64,000 bases of DNA from Streptomyces sp. Alt3. Its GTDB lineage: Bacteria; Actinomycetota; Actinomycetes; Streptomycetales; Streptomycetaceae. The stretch spans positions 3,596,001 to 3,660,000 of the forward strand of contig NZ_CP120983.1 in the NCBI RefSeq assembly GCF_030719215.1, written 5' to 3'. The position numbers and the translations under genes are program-made. Below the pieces are notes generated by a model. That model made no database searches and was not told where the DNA came from. It saw nothing but the letters and a program-made list of their open reading frames with translations. Positions 35,286-43,444 of this stretch are shown one piece after another (the first letter of the stretch is position 1; every line of letters starts with the position of its first letter).

Positions 35286-35585
35286 CTATGCGACGTGCAG
35301 CGTCCTGGTGATCTGCCAGTCCACGCTGCCGTGGTCGATCGTGGCGTGGACGGGGGAGTCCGCCATCTCTCCGGTGATGCCGGCCGCGCCGGCCCGCGCG
35401 TGGGGCAGGCTGTCGTAGGCGACGACGTCGATGATGCGTCCGTCGTCGGTCTCGACGATACGTCGCCACAGGAACCCGGGCCGCCGACGGAGGTAGGTGT
35501 CGATGTCGGCATTCGCCTCGACGAAGTCCTCGGCGGTCCGGCCCGCGGCGGGTCGCAGGGTGGTGATCTCAAGTGTCTCGGCCAT
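35286..35585 (-). CDS. ABM-fold (dimeric alpha/beta barrel) protein
   Basis: A 99-residue protein with the antibiotic-biosynthesis-monooxygenase-like ferredoxin fold. A first beta strand (LEITTLRPAAG) is followed by a helix (DFVEANADIDTYLRRRPGF), a second strand (LWRRIVETDDGRIIDVVAYDS) and a helix. No metal or haem ligand is obvious, so the activity is unknown. It is the first gene of an operon with alkC. Its promoter region holds the third GGGTG-N5-CACCC operator, so it may be a target of the MmyB-like regulator encoded divergently. Confidence 0.75.
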   Translation of the reverse strand: MAETLEITTLRPAAGRTAEDFVEANADIDTYLRRRPGFLWRRIVETDDGRIIDVVAYDSLPHARAGAAGITGEMADSPVHATIDHGSVDWQITRTLHVA

Positions 35586-35990
35586 GATCTGTTCCGTTCT
35601 CGTGGCGTGATGTCGTCCGTGGAGACCACACTCGCCGAAGGGGCGGCGAAGAGGGAGGCTGTGTGAGGGTGGGTGTGCCGCACCCTGCGAGGGCCTGGCC
35701 CGTGGCGCGTACCGCCCCGGTGGTCGGCGTGGCGGGGTGGATCGCATGCGGTACCGCGCTCCCTGCCGTCAGCCGCAGGGATTGCCCGCGGGCAGGGGCT
35801 CGCAGGCGGGATGCCCTGATCTGCTGCGGGACGGGGCGACGGCCGCGGGACCCGGACGGTCCCGGCTCGGTGCGCGACCACCTGATGCGGACTGCGCGTA
35901 CCGTCCTGGCTGAGGGACGCGGAGCCTGGCAGCACCGGTCGCGCCGTCACCCCCTTCCGCCGTTACCCCCACCAGCCAGTAGGTCGGAAA
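35586..35990. other. 405-bp divergent intergenic region
   Basis: This lies between the ABM-fold gene and the second xre gene. I see no convincing gene. It contains the operator-like GGGTG-N5-CACCC at 35671-35685 and otherwise GC-rich sequence. Confidence 0.6.
35671..35685. promoter_or_regulatory. MmyB-type regulator operator 3 (GGGTG-TGCCG-CACCC)
   Basis: Five-base arms with the same 5-base spacing as operators 1 and 2. The outer bases (CCT/AGG) are not conserved here. It is 86 bases upstream of the ABM-fold start and about 305 bases upstream of the second MmyB-like xre gene, so it could serve both. Confidence 0.6.
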
Positions 35991-36830
35991 ATGCAGCAAG
36001 CCCAGAACGAACTCGGCGCCTTCCTGCGTGCGAGCCGCGCCCGTACCGAGCCCACCGACGTGGGCCTGCCCCCCGGCGGCGGCAGCCGCAGGGTGAAGGG
36101 GCTGCGCCGGGAGGAGGTGGCCGTCCTGGCCGGAATGAGCTCCGACTACTACGCCCGCCTGGAGCAGGGGCGTGAGCGGAACCCCTCGCCGCAGGTCATG
36201 GAAGCGGTCGGACGGGCGATGCGGCTGACGCCGGATGCACGCACCCACCTCTTCCGGCTTGCGGGCCTGCATCCGGCGCTCACCTCTGCCGCGGACCGCG
36301 ACCTGGTGCACCCGTCCCTGCTCCACCTGCTGGACGCCTTCCCGGCGGCCGCCGCCTACGTGCTGAGCCCCGCCTTCGACGTCCTGGCCAAGAACGACGT
36401 GGCCGCAGCCCTCCTCGCGCCCTTAGACGGCACCCCGAACATGGTCCGCGTGCTGTTCCGGCATCCCCGCGCACGCGAGGTCTTCGCCGAATGGCCCACG
36501 GTGGCGCGCGCCACGGTGCATGCGCTGCGGCTGCACGCGGGCAGGTTCCCCGACGACCCGGACATCACCGGCCTGGTCGCCGAGCTGTCCGAGGCGTCGG
36601 AGGAGTTCCGGGAACTGTGGCAGGACAACGAGGTGGAGAACCTGACCCGCGCGTTCAAGGTGTTCGTGCTCCCGGAGATCGGCCGCATCGAACTGACCTA
36701 CCAGACCTTCGACGTCCATGACGCCCCCGGGCAGCAGCTCCTGGTCGGTGTTCCCGAGCCCGGCAGCGCGAGCGCCGCGGCGATCGAGTCCCTCCGAGCA
36801 CCGGCCGAGCGCGGCGCCGCCACCGCGTGA
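35991..36830 (+). CDS. XRE-family regulator with MmyB-like ligand-binding domain (second copy)
   Basis: A 279-residue paralogue of the regulator at 29107. The HTH is at about residues 10-75 (GLRREEVAVLAGMSSDYYARLEQGRERNPS as positions 34-63). The MmyB-like domain contains VHPSLLHLLDAFPAA, ALRLHAGRFPDDPDITGLVAELS and RIELTYQTFDVHDAPGQQLLVG (positions given loosely). The near identity of the two recognition helices (GVSADYY/GMSSDYY) explains why both could read the same GGGTG-N5-CACCC sites. The downstream reductase at 36986 may be a target. The ligand is unknown. Confidence 0.9.
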   Translation: MQQAQNELGAFLRASRARTEPTDVGLPPGGGSRRVKGLRREEVAVLAGMSSDYYARLEQGRERNPSPQVMEAVGRAMRLTPDARTHLFRLAGLHPALTSAADRDLVHPSLLHLLDAFPAAAAYVLSPAFDVLAKNDVAAALLAPLDGTPNMVRVLFRHPRAREVFAEWPTVARATVHALRLHAGRFPDDPDITGLVAELSEASEEFRELWQDNEVENLTRAFKVFVLPEIGRIELTYQTFDVHDAPGQQLLVGVPEPGSASAAAIESLRAPAERGAATA

Positions 36831-36985
36831 TGCCGCGTCTGCGGAGCAGCGCAGGAGCGGAGGTGGGACGAGGACCGTAGCTGTCCGGATCTGCTCCTAG
36901 CCTGGATGAGAGGCACACACCGCCGGGAGTCGAACTCCTCGGCCGGGCCCTCCCCTTCATCCGTACGTCTCACAGGAGCACCCCC

Positions 36986-38035
36986 ATGGCAGCCACCCCC
37001 CGCCTGCTCGTCTACGGAGCCACCGGCTACACCGGCAGGCTCGTCGCGGAACACGCCAAGGAGTCGGGCCTCGACGTCGTCGTGGCAGGCCGCAACCGGG
37101 AGCGTGTCACCGCGCTGGGCGAAGAACTCGGGGTCGAGAGCCGCGCGTTCGCCCTCGACGACCCGGAGGTCCTGCGCGCCGCGCTCGACGGCATCACCGT
37201 GGTCCTGAACGTCGCAGGCCCCTTCCGCCACACCGCGCGCCCGCTGATGGACGCCGGTATCGACGCCGGCGTGCACTACCTCGACACCACCGCCGAGTAC
37301 GACGTCTTCGCCGCCGCACGCTCCCGGGACACCGCGGCGAAGGCCGCCGGCGTGATGATCATGTCCGGCGTCGGGTGGGACGTCGTTCCCAGCGACAGCG
37401 TGGCCGCCCACGCCGCGGCACGCGTCACCGACCCGGTCAGTCTCCGCCTCGCCCTCAAGCTCCTCAGTGCCACCGCCGAGGAAGCGGAGGGCCTGAATCT
37501 CTTCTCCCGCGGATCCATCATCAGCGCGACCGAGGGCATCGGTGACCTGGGCTCGCTCGTCCGCACCGACGGCGACATCGTCGCGCTGCGGGAACCGAAG
37601 ACCGCCTCCTTCGACTTCGGCGACAGCGGCCCCGAGGAAGCCGTTTCCGCATCGATGGGCGACCTGGTCACCAGTCACTTCGCCACCGGAATCCCGACCA
37701 TCGAGGTCTACGTGCAGGCCGGGCAGCCACTGCCCGTCGACCTCGACCTCTCCGCCCTGCCCGACGGTCCCACCGCCGAGGAACGGGAAGTGGGCCGCAG
37801 CAAGGTAGTCGCCGAGGTCACCGGCCGGGACGGCAGCGTCGCCCGCTCCATCATCGAAACGCCCACCGGTTACCGGTTCACCCAGCTGTCGTCCGTGGAG
37901 ATCGCCCGCCGCGTGCTGGCAGGCTCCTTCACACCGGGCTTCCAGGCACCTTCCTCCGCCTACGGCCCCGAGATCGCCCTGGCGATCGCTGACACACGGA
38001 TCGTGGACGTCCGGGACAGCACGTCCACGCGGTGA
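36986..38035 (+). CDS. Saccharopine-dehydrogenase-like NAD(P)-binding reductase
   Basis: A 349-residue oxidoreductase of the saccharopine dehydrogenase / trans-acting enoyl reductase group. A Rossmann nucleotide-binding motif YGATGYTGRLVAEHA (about residue 10) is followed by VVAGRNRERV, the second-strand Arg of which suggests NADPH. The family segment VLNVAGPFRHTARPLMDAGIDAGVHYLDTTAE spans about positions 73-104, with SGVGWDVVPSDS after it. The substrate is unknown. It follows the second MmyB-like regulator on the same strand with a 155-base gap and may be under its control. Confidence 0.85.
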   Translation: MAATPRLLVYGATGYTGRLVAEHAKESGLDVVVAGRNRERVTALGEELGVESRAFALDDPEVLRAALDGITVVLNVAGPFRHTARPLMDAGIDAGVHYLDTTAEYDVFAAARSRDTAAKAAGVMIMSGVGWDVVPSDSVAAHAAARVTDPVSLRLALKLLSATAEEAEGLNLFSRGSIISATEGIGDLGSLVRTDGDIVALREPKTASFDFGDSGPEEAVSASMGDLVTSHFATGIPTIEVYVQAGQPLPVDLDLSALPDGPTAEEREVGRSKVVAEVTGRDGSVARSIIETPTGYRFTQLSSVEIARRVLAGSFTPGFQAPSSAYGPEIALAIADTRIVDVRDSTSTR

Positions 38036-38174
38036 CCGGGCGGCGGCCTCAGCTCCACGGACGGTCGGTCGCCGGGCAACCGGTCGGACCCTGCCCACCG
38101 CGGCCTCGGGGAGCCGGAGTTCGGGCACCGGTCACCTCCTGACGGCCGATGTCCCCGGGTCCCCGCCACACCCG

Positions 38175-39035
38175 TCACGCGCGGACGAACCGCACAGGAG
38201 TACCCGGGACCGCCTGCGCCGCCCCCGCCAGCGCGGATTCCGCGACGACACCCACGACCGGGTAACCCCCCGTCGTCGGATGGTCGTTGAGGAACACCAC
38301 GGGAAGCCCGTCCGGCGGCACCTGGACCGCGCCCAGCACCATGCCCTCGCTGGGCAGTTCGCCACCCCGCGCACGGCGCAGGGCGGGGCCCTCCGTACGC
38401 AGCCCGATGCGGTTGCTCCGCTCGGAGACCCGGTACGCGGCCGTGGTGAGGGTGTGCAGCGCCTCGTCCGTGAACCAGCTGTCGCGCGGTCCCCTGTGCA
38501 GCGGCAGCACCAGCTCGGCGGGTGCGCCCGGCCAGGGCACCGGGCCGGCGCCCGGGACGTCGCCCGGCCGTCCCAGCGGCAGGACGTCCCCCTCGCGCAG
38601 GACCGGCGGGCCGAGCCCCGAGAGCAGGTCGGCGGATCTGCTGCCGAGCACCGGTTCGGGCACCAGACCGCCCGCGAACGCCAGGTATCCGCGCACTCCG
38701 TGCACCGCGGGGCAGGCCTCCAGCACCGCTCCCGCCGGCACGCGGACGGGTGCGCCCCACGCGGCGGGGCGGCCGTCCACCGTGACCCGGCACGACGCCC
38801 CGCCGACGACGGCCCACACCGGCCGGGTCCCGGTCACCCGGACCGCGCACCCGGTGAGCGTGGTCTCCAGCACCGCCGCGTCCGGTTCGTTGCCGACGAG
38901 CCGGTTGGCCAGCCGGCGGGCCGGGCCGTCCAGTGCCCCGGCCCGGGGCACACCGAGGTGTGCCCAGCCGGTGCGGCCCTCGTCCTGCACGGTGGTCAGG
39001 GCGCCGGCCCGGACCACTTCGATCACCGCGCTCAT
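38175..39035 (-). CDS. pxpC: 5-oxoprolinase subunit PxpC (biotin-dependent carboxyltransferase family)
   Basis: The third subunit of the PxpABC 5-oxoprolinase, which opens pyroglutamate to glutamate with ATP. The 286-residue protein has the KipA/allophanate-hydrolase-like fold. Features are VVRAGALTTVQDEGRTGWAHLGVPRAGALD at the start (positions 6-35), RLANRLVGNEPDAAVLETTLTG near residue 42, SNRIGLRTEGPALRR near 195, and the end motif FLNDHPTTGGYPVVGVV. Its start overlaps the stop of pxpB by four bases. It is the last gene of the operon. Confidence 0.93.
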   Translation of the reverse strand: MSAVIEVVRAGALTTVQDEGRTGWAHLGVPRAGALDGPARRLANRLVGNEPDAAVLETTLTGCAVRVTGTRPVWAVVGGASCRVTVDGRPAAWGAPVRVPAGAVLEACPAVHGVRGYLAFAGGLVPEPVLGSRSADLLSGLGPPVLREGDVLPLGRPGDVPGAGPVPWPGAPAELVLPLHRGPRDSWFTDEALHTLTTAAYRVSERSNRIGLRTEGPALRRARGGELPSEGMVLGAVQVPPDGLPVVFLNDHPTTGGYPVVGVVAESALAGAAQAVPGTPVRFVRA

Positions 39036-39667
39036 CCGCGCACCTCCGCCGGCACGAAGCGCACCCGGGTCCCGGGGCCGAGCAGCGCCGCCGGTTCGCG
39101 TCCCGGGTCCCAGAGCGCCTCGGGCGCGGGCATCCGCCCGATGAGCTGCCAGCCGCCGGGCGACGTACGCGGATAGACCCCGGTGTACGGGCCGGCGAGG
39201 GCCAGCGCGCCGGCCGGTACCCGGGTCCGTGGTGTGTTCCTGCGCGGCACGCTCAGGTGTCCCGGCAGTCCCGTGAGATATCCGAAGCCGGGCGCGAATC
39301 CGCAGAAGGCGACCCGGAATTCCGTGCGGGCGTGGATGAGCGGCACCTCGTCGGCGGCGACCCCCCAGGCCTCGGCCACGTCGGCGAGGTCGGGGCCGTC
39401 GTAGACGACGGGTATCTCGACGGCCGCCCCCTCACCCCTGTCCAGCGGCGGCACGGTCCACGACCTCAGCCGTCCCGCGAGCGTGCGGTCCTCGACCCCG
39501 TCCAGCAGCACGGTCCGGGCGCCGGGGACGATCTCGCGTACGACGGGGAGTTCTCCGGCGGCCCGGCGGCGGAGGAGTTCCGCGTGGAAGGCCTCCACCT
39601 CCTCGCCGGAGGCCAGTTCCACGAGCAGGGCGCGGGGCCCGGCCTCCAGCACCGTGACGCCGCTCAC
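39032..39667 (-). CDS. pxpB: 5-oxoprolinase subunit PxpB (KipI/allophanate hydrolase subunit 1-like)
   Basis: A 211-residue partner of PxpC. Characteristic segments are RALLVELASGEEVEAFHAEL, the IPVVYDGPDLADVAEAWGV stretch near residue 85, FCGFAPGFGYLTGLP near residue 120 and the end motif PGGWQLIGRMPAPEALWDP. It overlaps pxpA and pxpC by four bases on either side, so the three subunits are made in a coupled way and are likely to assemble as one complex. Confidence 0.93.
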   Translation of the reverse strand: MSGVTVLEAGPRALLVELASGEEVEAFHAELLRRRAAGELPVVREIVPGARTVLLDGVEDRTLAGRLRSWTVPPLDRGEGAAVEIPVVYDGPDLADVAEAWGVAADEVPLIHARTEFRVAFCGFAPGFGYLTGLPGHLSVPRRNTPRTRVPAGALALAGPYTGVYPRTSPGGWQLIGRMPAPEALWDPGREPAALLGPGTRVRFVPAEVRG

Positions 39668-40452
39668 GCGAACGCCCTCACACGGACGCCGGCTTCCTCC
39701 AGCGCCGCACGGACCCGCAGGGCGATGGCCGCCGCCCCGGGGGTGTCGCCGTGGACGCAGAGGGACCGGGCCCTGACGGCTATCCGGCTCCCGTCCACCC
39801 CGGTCACCGCCCCGTCGAGGGCCATGCCGACGCTGCGGCGCACGACCTCGTCCGCGTCGTGCACCACGGCTCCCGGCTCGCCACGTGGCACGAGCGTGCC
39901 CTGCGGGGTGTACGCGCGATCCGCGAAGGCCTCCTCGACGGCGGTCAGGCCCGCGGCCTCCGCGTGGGCGAGCAGTCGCGAGCCGGGCAGCCCGAGGACC
40001 GCCGGACGACCGCCCGCGAGCAGCACGCCCGCGACTACGGCGGCGGCCTGCTCCTCGTCCCGGACGACCCGGTTGTAGAGGGCGCCGTGCGGCTTCACGT
40101 AAGAGACCGTGGAACCGGCGGCCTCCGCGAAGACCCGCAGGGCGCCGATCTGGTAGGCGATCTCGGCGGTCAGCTCGGCCGCCGGCACGTCCATGGAGCG
40201 GCGGCCGAATCCGGCGAGGTCGCGGTAGGAGACCTGCGCCCCGATGCGCACCCCCCGCTCCGCCGCCGTGTCGCAGACCCGCCGCATCACGGAGGCGTCG
40301 CCCGCGTGGAAGCCGCAGGCCACGTTGGCGCTGGTGACACAGGCCAGCAGCGCCTCGTCCTCGGTGAGGGTCCAGCGTCCGAACCCCTCACCCAGGTCCG
40401 CGTTGAGGTCCATCGGCCGCGCCGGGCGCGTCACACTCGTCAGATCCGTCAC
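39664..40452 (-). CDS. pxpA: 5-oxoprolinase subunit PxpA (LamB/YcsF family)
   Basis: A 262-residue subunit that binds the 5-oxoproline ring. The signature MDLNADLGEGFGRW is followed by VTSANVACGFHAGDASVM, with metal/substrate His residues, and later by VKPHGALYN. The GTG at 40452 is preferred over the ATG at 40413. A promoter on the minus strand (TTGTCA at 40487-40482, N17, TAGCGT at 40464-40459) would start transcription at the GTG, and there is no Shine-Dalgarno before either. The mRNA is therefore probably leaderless. Repression by the adjacent GntR protein is likely because the operator lies in the promoter spacer. Confidence 0.92.
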   Translation of the reverse strand: MTDLTSVTRPARPMDLNADLGEGFGRWTLTEDEALLACVTSANVACGFHAGDASVMRRVCDTAAERGVRIGAQVSYRDLAGFGRRSMDVPAAELTAEIAYQIGALRVFAEAAGSTVSYVKPHGALYNRVVRDEEQAAAVVAGVLLAGGRPAVLGLPGSRLLAHAEAAGLTAVEEAFADRAYTPQGTLVPRGEPGAVVHDADEVVRRSVGMALDGAVTGVDGSRIAVRARSLCVHGDTPGAAAIALRVRAALEEAGVRVRAFA

Positions 40453-40458
40453 GGGCGC

Positions 40459-40487
40459 ACGCTAGCGATTGTTCAACAATCTGACAA
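40459..40487 (-). promoter_or_regulatory. pxpABC promoter
   Basis: On the minus strand, TTGTCA (-35) and TAGCGT (-10) are separated by 17 bases that contain the GntR-type palindrome. The -10 box ends six bases before the pxpA GTG, which predicts a leaderless transcript. Confidence 0.7.
40468..40480. promoter_or_regulatory. GntR/FadR-type operator A
   Basis: ATTGTTCAACAAT is a perfect 13-bp palindrome of the T-GT-N3-AC-A class bound by FadR-subfamily GntR proteins. It sits between the -35 and -10 boxes of pxpA. A near-identical site (12 of 13 bases in inverse orientation) lies at 41582-41594. Confidence 0.82.
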
Positions 40488-40653
40488 GGGCCCGCCCGCC
40501 GGACGAGACCCTCGTACGGTTCACTGAGCACGGTGCGCCGCGCACAGCCGACGGGACATCAGGCACGGCGGACGCGGCGGACACGGTGGCGAGAACGACG
40601 GTACGGCAGGCACGGCAGGCGTGACGGGCACGACGAGGCAGGGGACGGGGAAC

Positions 40654-41379
40654 ATGGCGGGGACATCGGGCGGCGCGCGGACCGGCGGCACGCCGGACCT
40701 CTCGGAACTGGCGACGCACAGCGCCTCCCTGGAGCGGTCGGGCACGGCCGAGCGGGTCGCCGCCGTCCTGCGGGACCGGATCACCGAGGGCTACTTCCCG
40801 CCGGGCAGCCGCCTCTCCGAGGAGAGCATCAGCGGCGCGCTGGCCGTGTCCCGCAACACCCTGCGCGAGGCGTTCCGCCTGCTGTCCCACGAACGTCTCC
40901 TGGAGCACCGGCTCAACCGGGGCGTCTTCGTCCGCATCCTGGCCGTGGACGACCTGGTCGACATCTACCGGGTGCGGCTCCTCGTCGAGTGCGCGGCCCT
41001 GCGCGCCCTGGGCGAGCCCCCGTTCGACCTGAGCGCGGTCGAGGCCGCGGTGTCGTCGGGCGAGCAGGCCGCGCTGCGCGACGACTGGCCCGCCTGCTCG
41101 ACCGCCAACATCCGCTTCCACCAGGCGCTCGCCGGCCTGGCGAACAGCGCCCGCACCGACGAGCTGATGCGCAACGTCCTGGCCGAACTGCGACTCGCCT
41201 TCCACGTGATGGCGGACCCCCGCCGCTTCCACGAGCCCTACCTCACCCGCAACCGCGAGATCACGGACAGGCTGGCCAAGGGGGACGCGGCCGGCGCCGA
41301 GCGGATGCTCGCCTTCTACCTGGAGGACTCCCGGCGTCAGCTGGCGGAGGCCTATGCGCAACGCCTCACCGAGCGGTGA
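40654..41379 (+). CDS. GntR-family regulator (FadR subfamily), likely 5-oxoproline regulator
   Basis: A 241-residue repressor-type protein. The winged HTH spans residues about 25-95 (VAAVLRDRITEGYFPPGSRLSEESI as positions 34-58, then SRNTLREAFRLLSHERLLE). An all-helical FCD ligand domain follows, with metal/ligand residues in STANIRFHQALAGLA near residue 150 and EITDRLAKGDAAGAERML near the end. The ATG at 40654 follows GGGGACGGGG. An in-frame GTG at 40621 would add 11 residues. It is flanked by pxpABC and DUF969-DUF979, and both promoters carry its probable operator. Confidence 0.88.
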   Translation: MAGTSGGARTGGTPDLSELATHSASLERSGTAERVAAVLRDRITEGYFPPGSRLSEESISGALAVSRNTLREAFRLLSHERLLEHRLNRGVFVRILAVDDLVDIYRVRLLVECAALRALGEPPFDLSAVEAAVSSGEQAALRDDWPACSTANIRFHQALAGLANSARTDELMRNVLAELRLAFHVMADPRRFHEPYLTRNREITDRLAKGDAAGAERMLAFYLEDSRRQLAEAYAQRLTER

Positions 41380-41478
41380 CCCGGAACGGGGCGGGCGGTC
41401 ACCCCGAACGCGGTGGGAATTGATCCGGGTGGTCCCGGATCGTTCGATGATCCGCACCCCACCCCAGCACCCTTGATA

Positions 41479-41510
41479 CGCCCGCATTCCATCCCGAATG
41501 CGGGCGTTTT
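41479..41510 (+). terminator. Rho-independent terminator of the gntR gene
   Basis: CGCCCGCATTC and GAATGCGGGCG form a perfect 11-bp stem with a 6-base loop, followed directly by TTTT. It isolates the regulator gene from the downstream permease operon. Confidence 0.88.
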
Positions 41511-41581
41511 CGGACAGGAAGCCCACTCCTCGGCCGCTCTCCTCCGCCGATTGAGATCGATGCATCTCACACTCTTGTGGG

Positions 41582-41594
41582 ATTGTTGAACAAC
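41582..41594. promoter_or_regulatory. GntR/FadR-type operator B, within the DUF969 promoter
   Basis: ATTGTTGAACAAC is 12 of 13 bases identical (on the other strand) to operator A. It lies between a TTGTGG (41575-41580) and a TAAGGT (41599-41604) that are 18 bases apart and could be the -35 and -10 of the DUF969 operon. Binding here would block RNA polymerase. Confidence 0.8.
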
Positions 41595-41672
41595 GCCCTA
41601 AGGTCTCGCCTAATACCCCCGTCTGACCAGGACCGTGCACCGCCACGTCCCTGCGCGGAAGAAGGCCGACGC

Positions 41673-42404
41673 GTGATCGTTCTCCTCGGCGTGCTCGTGG
41701 TGATCCTCGGATTCGCCACCCGCCGCAATCCTCTGCTCGTGGTGGGTGCCGCCGGCATCATCACGGGGCTGCTCGGCAAGCTCTCGCCGCAGGAGGTGCT
41801 GGCCTCGTTCGGCAACAGCTTCGCCTCCGCCCGTTCGGTGACCGTCTTCGTGATCACGCTGCCCGTCATCGGTCTCCTGGAGCGCTACGGGCTCCAGGAG
41901 CAGGCCCGTAACCTCATCGGCAAGCTCGGCAAGCTGACAACCGGCCGTTTCCTGACGCTCTATCTGCTGATCCGGCAGCTCACCGCCTCCGTCGGGCTCA
42001 CCAGCATCGGCGGCCCCGCGCAGAGTGTGCGGCCGCTGATCGCCCCGATGGCCGAGGCCGCCGCCGAGGCCAAGGCGGGCCGCCCGCTTCCGCAGAAGCT
42101 GCGCGAGAAGGTCCGCTCGCACGCGTCCGGTGCCGACACCATCGGCGTGTTCTTCGGCGAGGACTGCTTCATCGCCATCGGATCGATCCTGCTGATCACC
42201 GGCTTCGTGAACTCGACGTACGACCAGCACCTCGAACCGCTGCACCTGGCCCTGTGGGCGATCCCCTCCGCGATCTGCGCCTTCCTGATCCACGGGGCCC
42301 GCCTGCTCAACCTGGACCGGCAGCTGGAGCGCGAACTGGCCGTCACCGCGGCCGAGAACGACCTGGCGGCGCACGCCGGGATCCGCACGGAGGACGCCAA
42401 GTGA
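41673..42404 (+). CDS. DUF969-family membrane protein (putative 5-oxoproline permease subunit)
   Basis: A 243-residue integral membrane protein with about five helices. It begins MIVLLGVLVVILGF and has LLIRQLTASVGLTSIGGPAQSVRPLI near residue 93 (positions 93-118) and GVFFGEDCFIAIGSILLITGF near residue 155. The GTG start follows GGAAGAAGG. The gene overlaps the DUF979 gene (GTGA), so the two are probably halves of one transporter. DUF969/DUF979 pairs are often found near peptidase or pyroglutamate genes. Here a shared operator with pxpABC supports uptake of 5-oxoproline or a related compound (inference). Confidence 0.85.
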   Translation: MIVLLGVLVVILGFATRRNPLLVVGAAGIITGLLGKLSPQEVLASFGNSFASARSVTVFVITLPVIGLLERYGLQEQARNLIGKLGKLTTGRFLTLYLLIRQLTASVGLTSIGGPAQSVRPLIAPMAEAAAEAKAGRPLPQKLREKVRSHASGADTIGVFFGEDCFIAIGSILLITGFVNSTYDQHLEPLHLALWAIPSAICAFLIHGARLLNLDRQLERELAVTAAENDLAAHAGIRTEDAK

Positions 42405-43369
42405 TCAAGTCCGAGTACTTCTTCTGGCTCGTCGGCGCGGTGTTCATCGTGATGGCCGCGCAGATGGCCATGGACCGCACCAACCCGAAGCGCTTCGGCT
42501 CCGCCGGCTTCTGGGGTCTGCTGGGCGCCGCGTTCTTCTACTCCACCGGGGTCGTCGACAAGTCCCTCCCGGCCGAACCGCTGGGCGTCGCCGTCCTGGT
42601 CCTGATCGTGCTGGGCGGCTTCGGCCTCACCGGCAAGGGCGAGTCGCACACGCCGCCCCGCGAGAAGCGCGTGGCCTCGGCCGCCCGCTTCGGCAACAAG
42701 CTGTTCCTCCCCGCCCTCACCATCCCCGTGGTCGCGATGATCTGCGCGACGCTGGTGAAGAACTGGAAGATCGGTGGCGAACCGGTCCTGGAGCCGGGAT
42801 ACGAGACCATTCTCGGCCTGGGCGTCGGCGCGATCGCCGCGCTGGCAGTGGGCATGGTGCTGCTGCGCGAGCGCAAGGTCTCCGTGCCGCTGCACTCCGG
42901 TCGCAACATGCTCGAATCGATGGGCTGGGCGCTGCTCCTGCCCCAGTTGCTCTCCGTCCTCGGCTCGATCTTCCAGACCGCCGGTGTCGGTGACCAGGTC
43001 GGCAGGATCACCGAGGCGGTGCTGCCGGACGGCCAGAGGCTCGTGGCGGTGGCCGTCTACTGCTGCGGGATGGCGCTGTTCACCATCGTCATGGGCAACG
43101 CCTTCGCCGCGTTCCCGGTGATGACCGCCGCGATCGGCTGGCCCGTCCTGATCGAGCAGATGAACGGCAACGCGCCCGCCGTCCTCGCGATCGGCATGCT
43201 GTGCGGCTTCTGCGGCACGCTCGTCACGCCGATGGCCGCCAACTTCAACCTGGTCCCGGCCGCCCTCCTCGAACTCAAGGACCAGTACGGCCCGATCAAG
43301 GCGCAGCTCCCCACGGCGGCGGCCCTGCTGGTCTGCAACGTCGTGATCATGGCGCTCTTCGCCTTCTGA
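42401..43369 (+). CDS. DUF979-family membrane protein (putative 5-oxoproline permease subunit)
   Basis: A 322-residue membrane protein with about nine helices. Segments include MIKSEYFFWLVGAVFIVMAA, FWGLLGAAFFYSTGVVDK, FGNKLFLPALTIPVVAMICA near residue 100 and the conserved end GTLVTPMAANFNLVPAALLELKD (positions 272-294). The start is fixed by the overlap with DUF969. The arrangement resembles ion-transporter-superfamily permeases. It is a functional partner of the preceding protein. Confidence 0.85.
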   Translation: MIKSEYFFWLVGAVFIVMAAQMAMDRTNPKRFGSAGFWGLLGAAFFYSTGVVDKSLPAEPLGVAVLVLIVLGGFGLTGKGESHTPPREKRVASAARFGNKLFLPALTIPVVAMICATLVKNWKIGGEPVLEPGYETILGLGVGAIAALAVGMVLLRERKVSVPLHSGRNMLESMGWALLLPQLLSVLGSIFQTAGVGDQVGRITEAVLPDGQRLVAVAVYCCGMALFTIVMGNAFAAFPVMTAAIGWPVLIEQMNGNAPAVLAIGMLCGFCGTLVTPMAANFNLVPAALLELKDQYGPIKAQLPTAAALLVCNVVIMALFAF

Positions 43370-43444
43370 CCCGGGACCACACGCGCCGCCTCGCCCGAAG
43401 CACCCCGACCCGAGCCGCCCGCCCACCCCTCTGGAGTGACCCCG

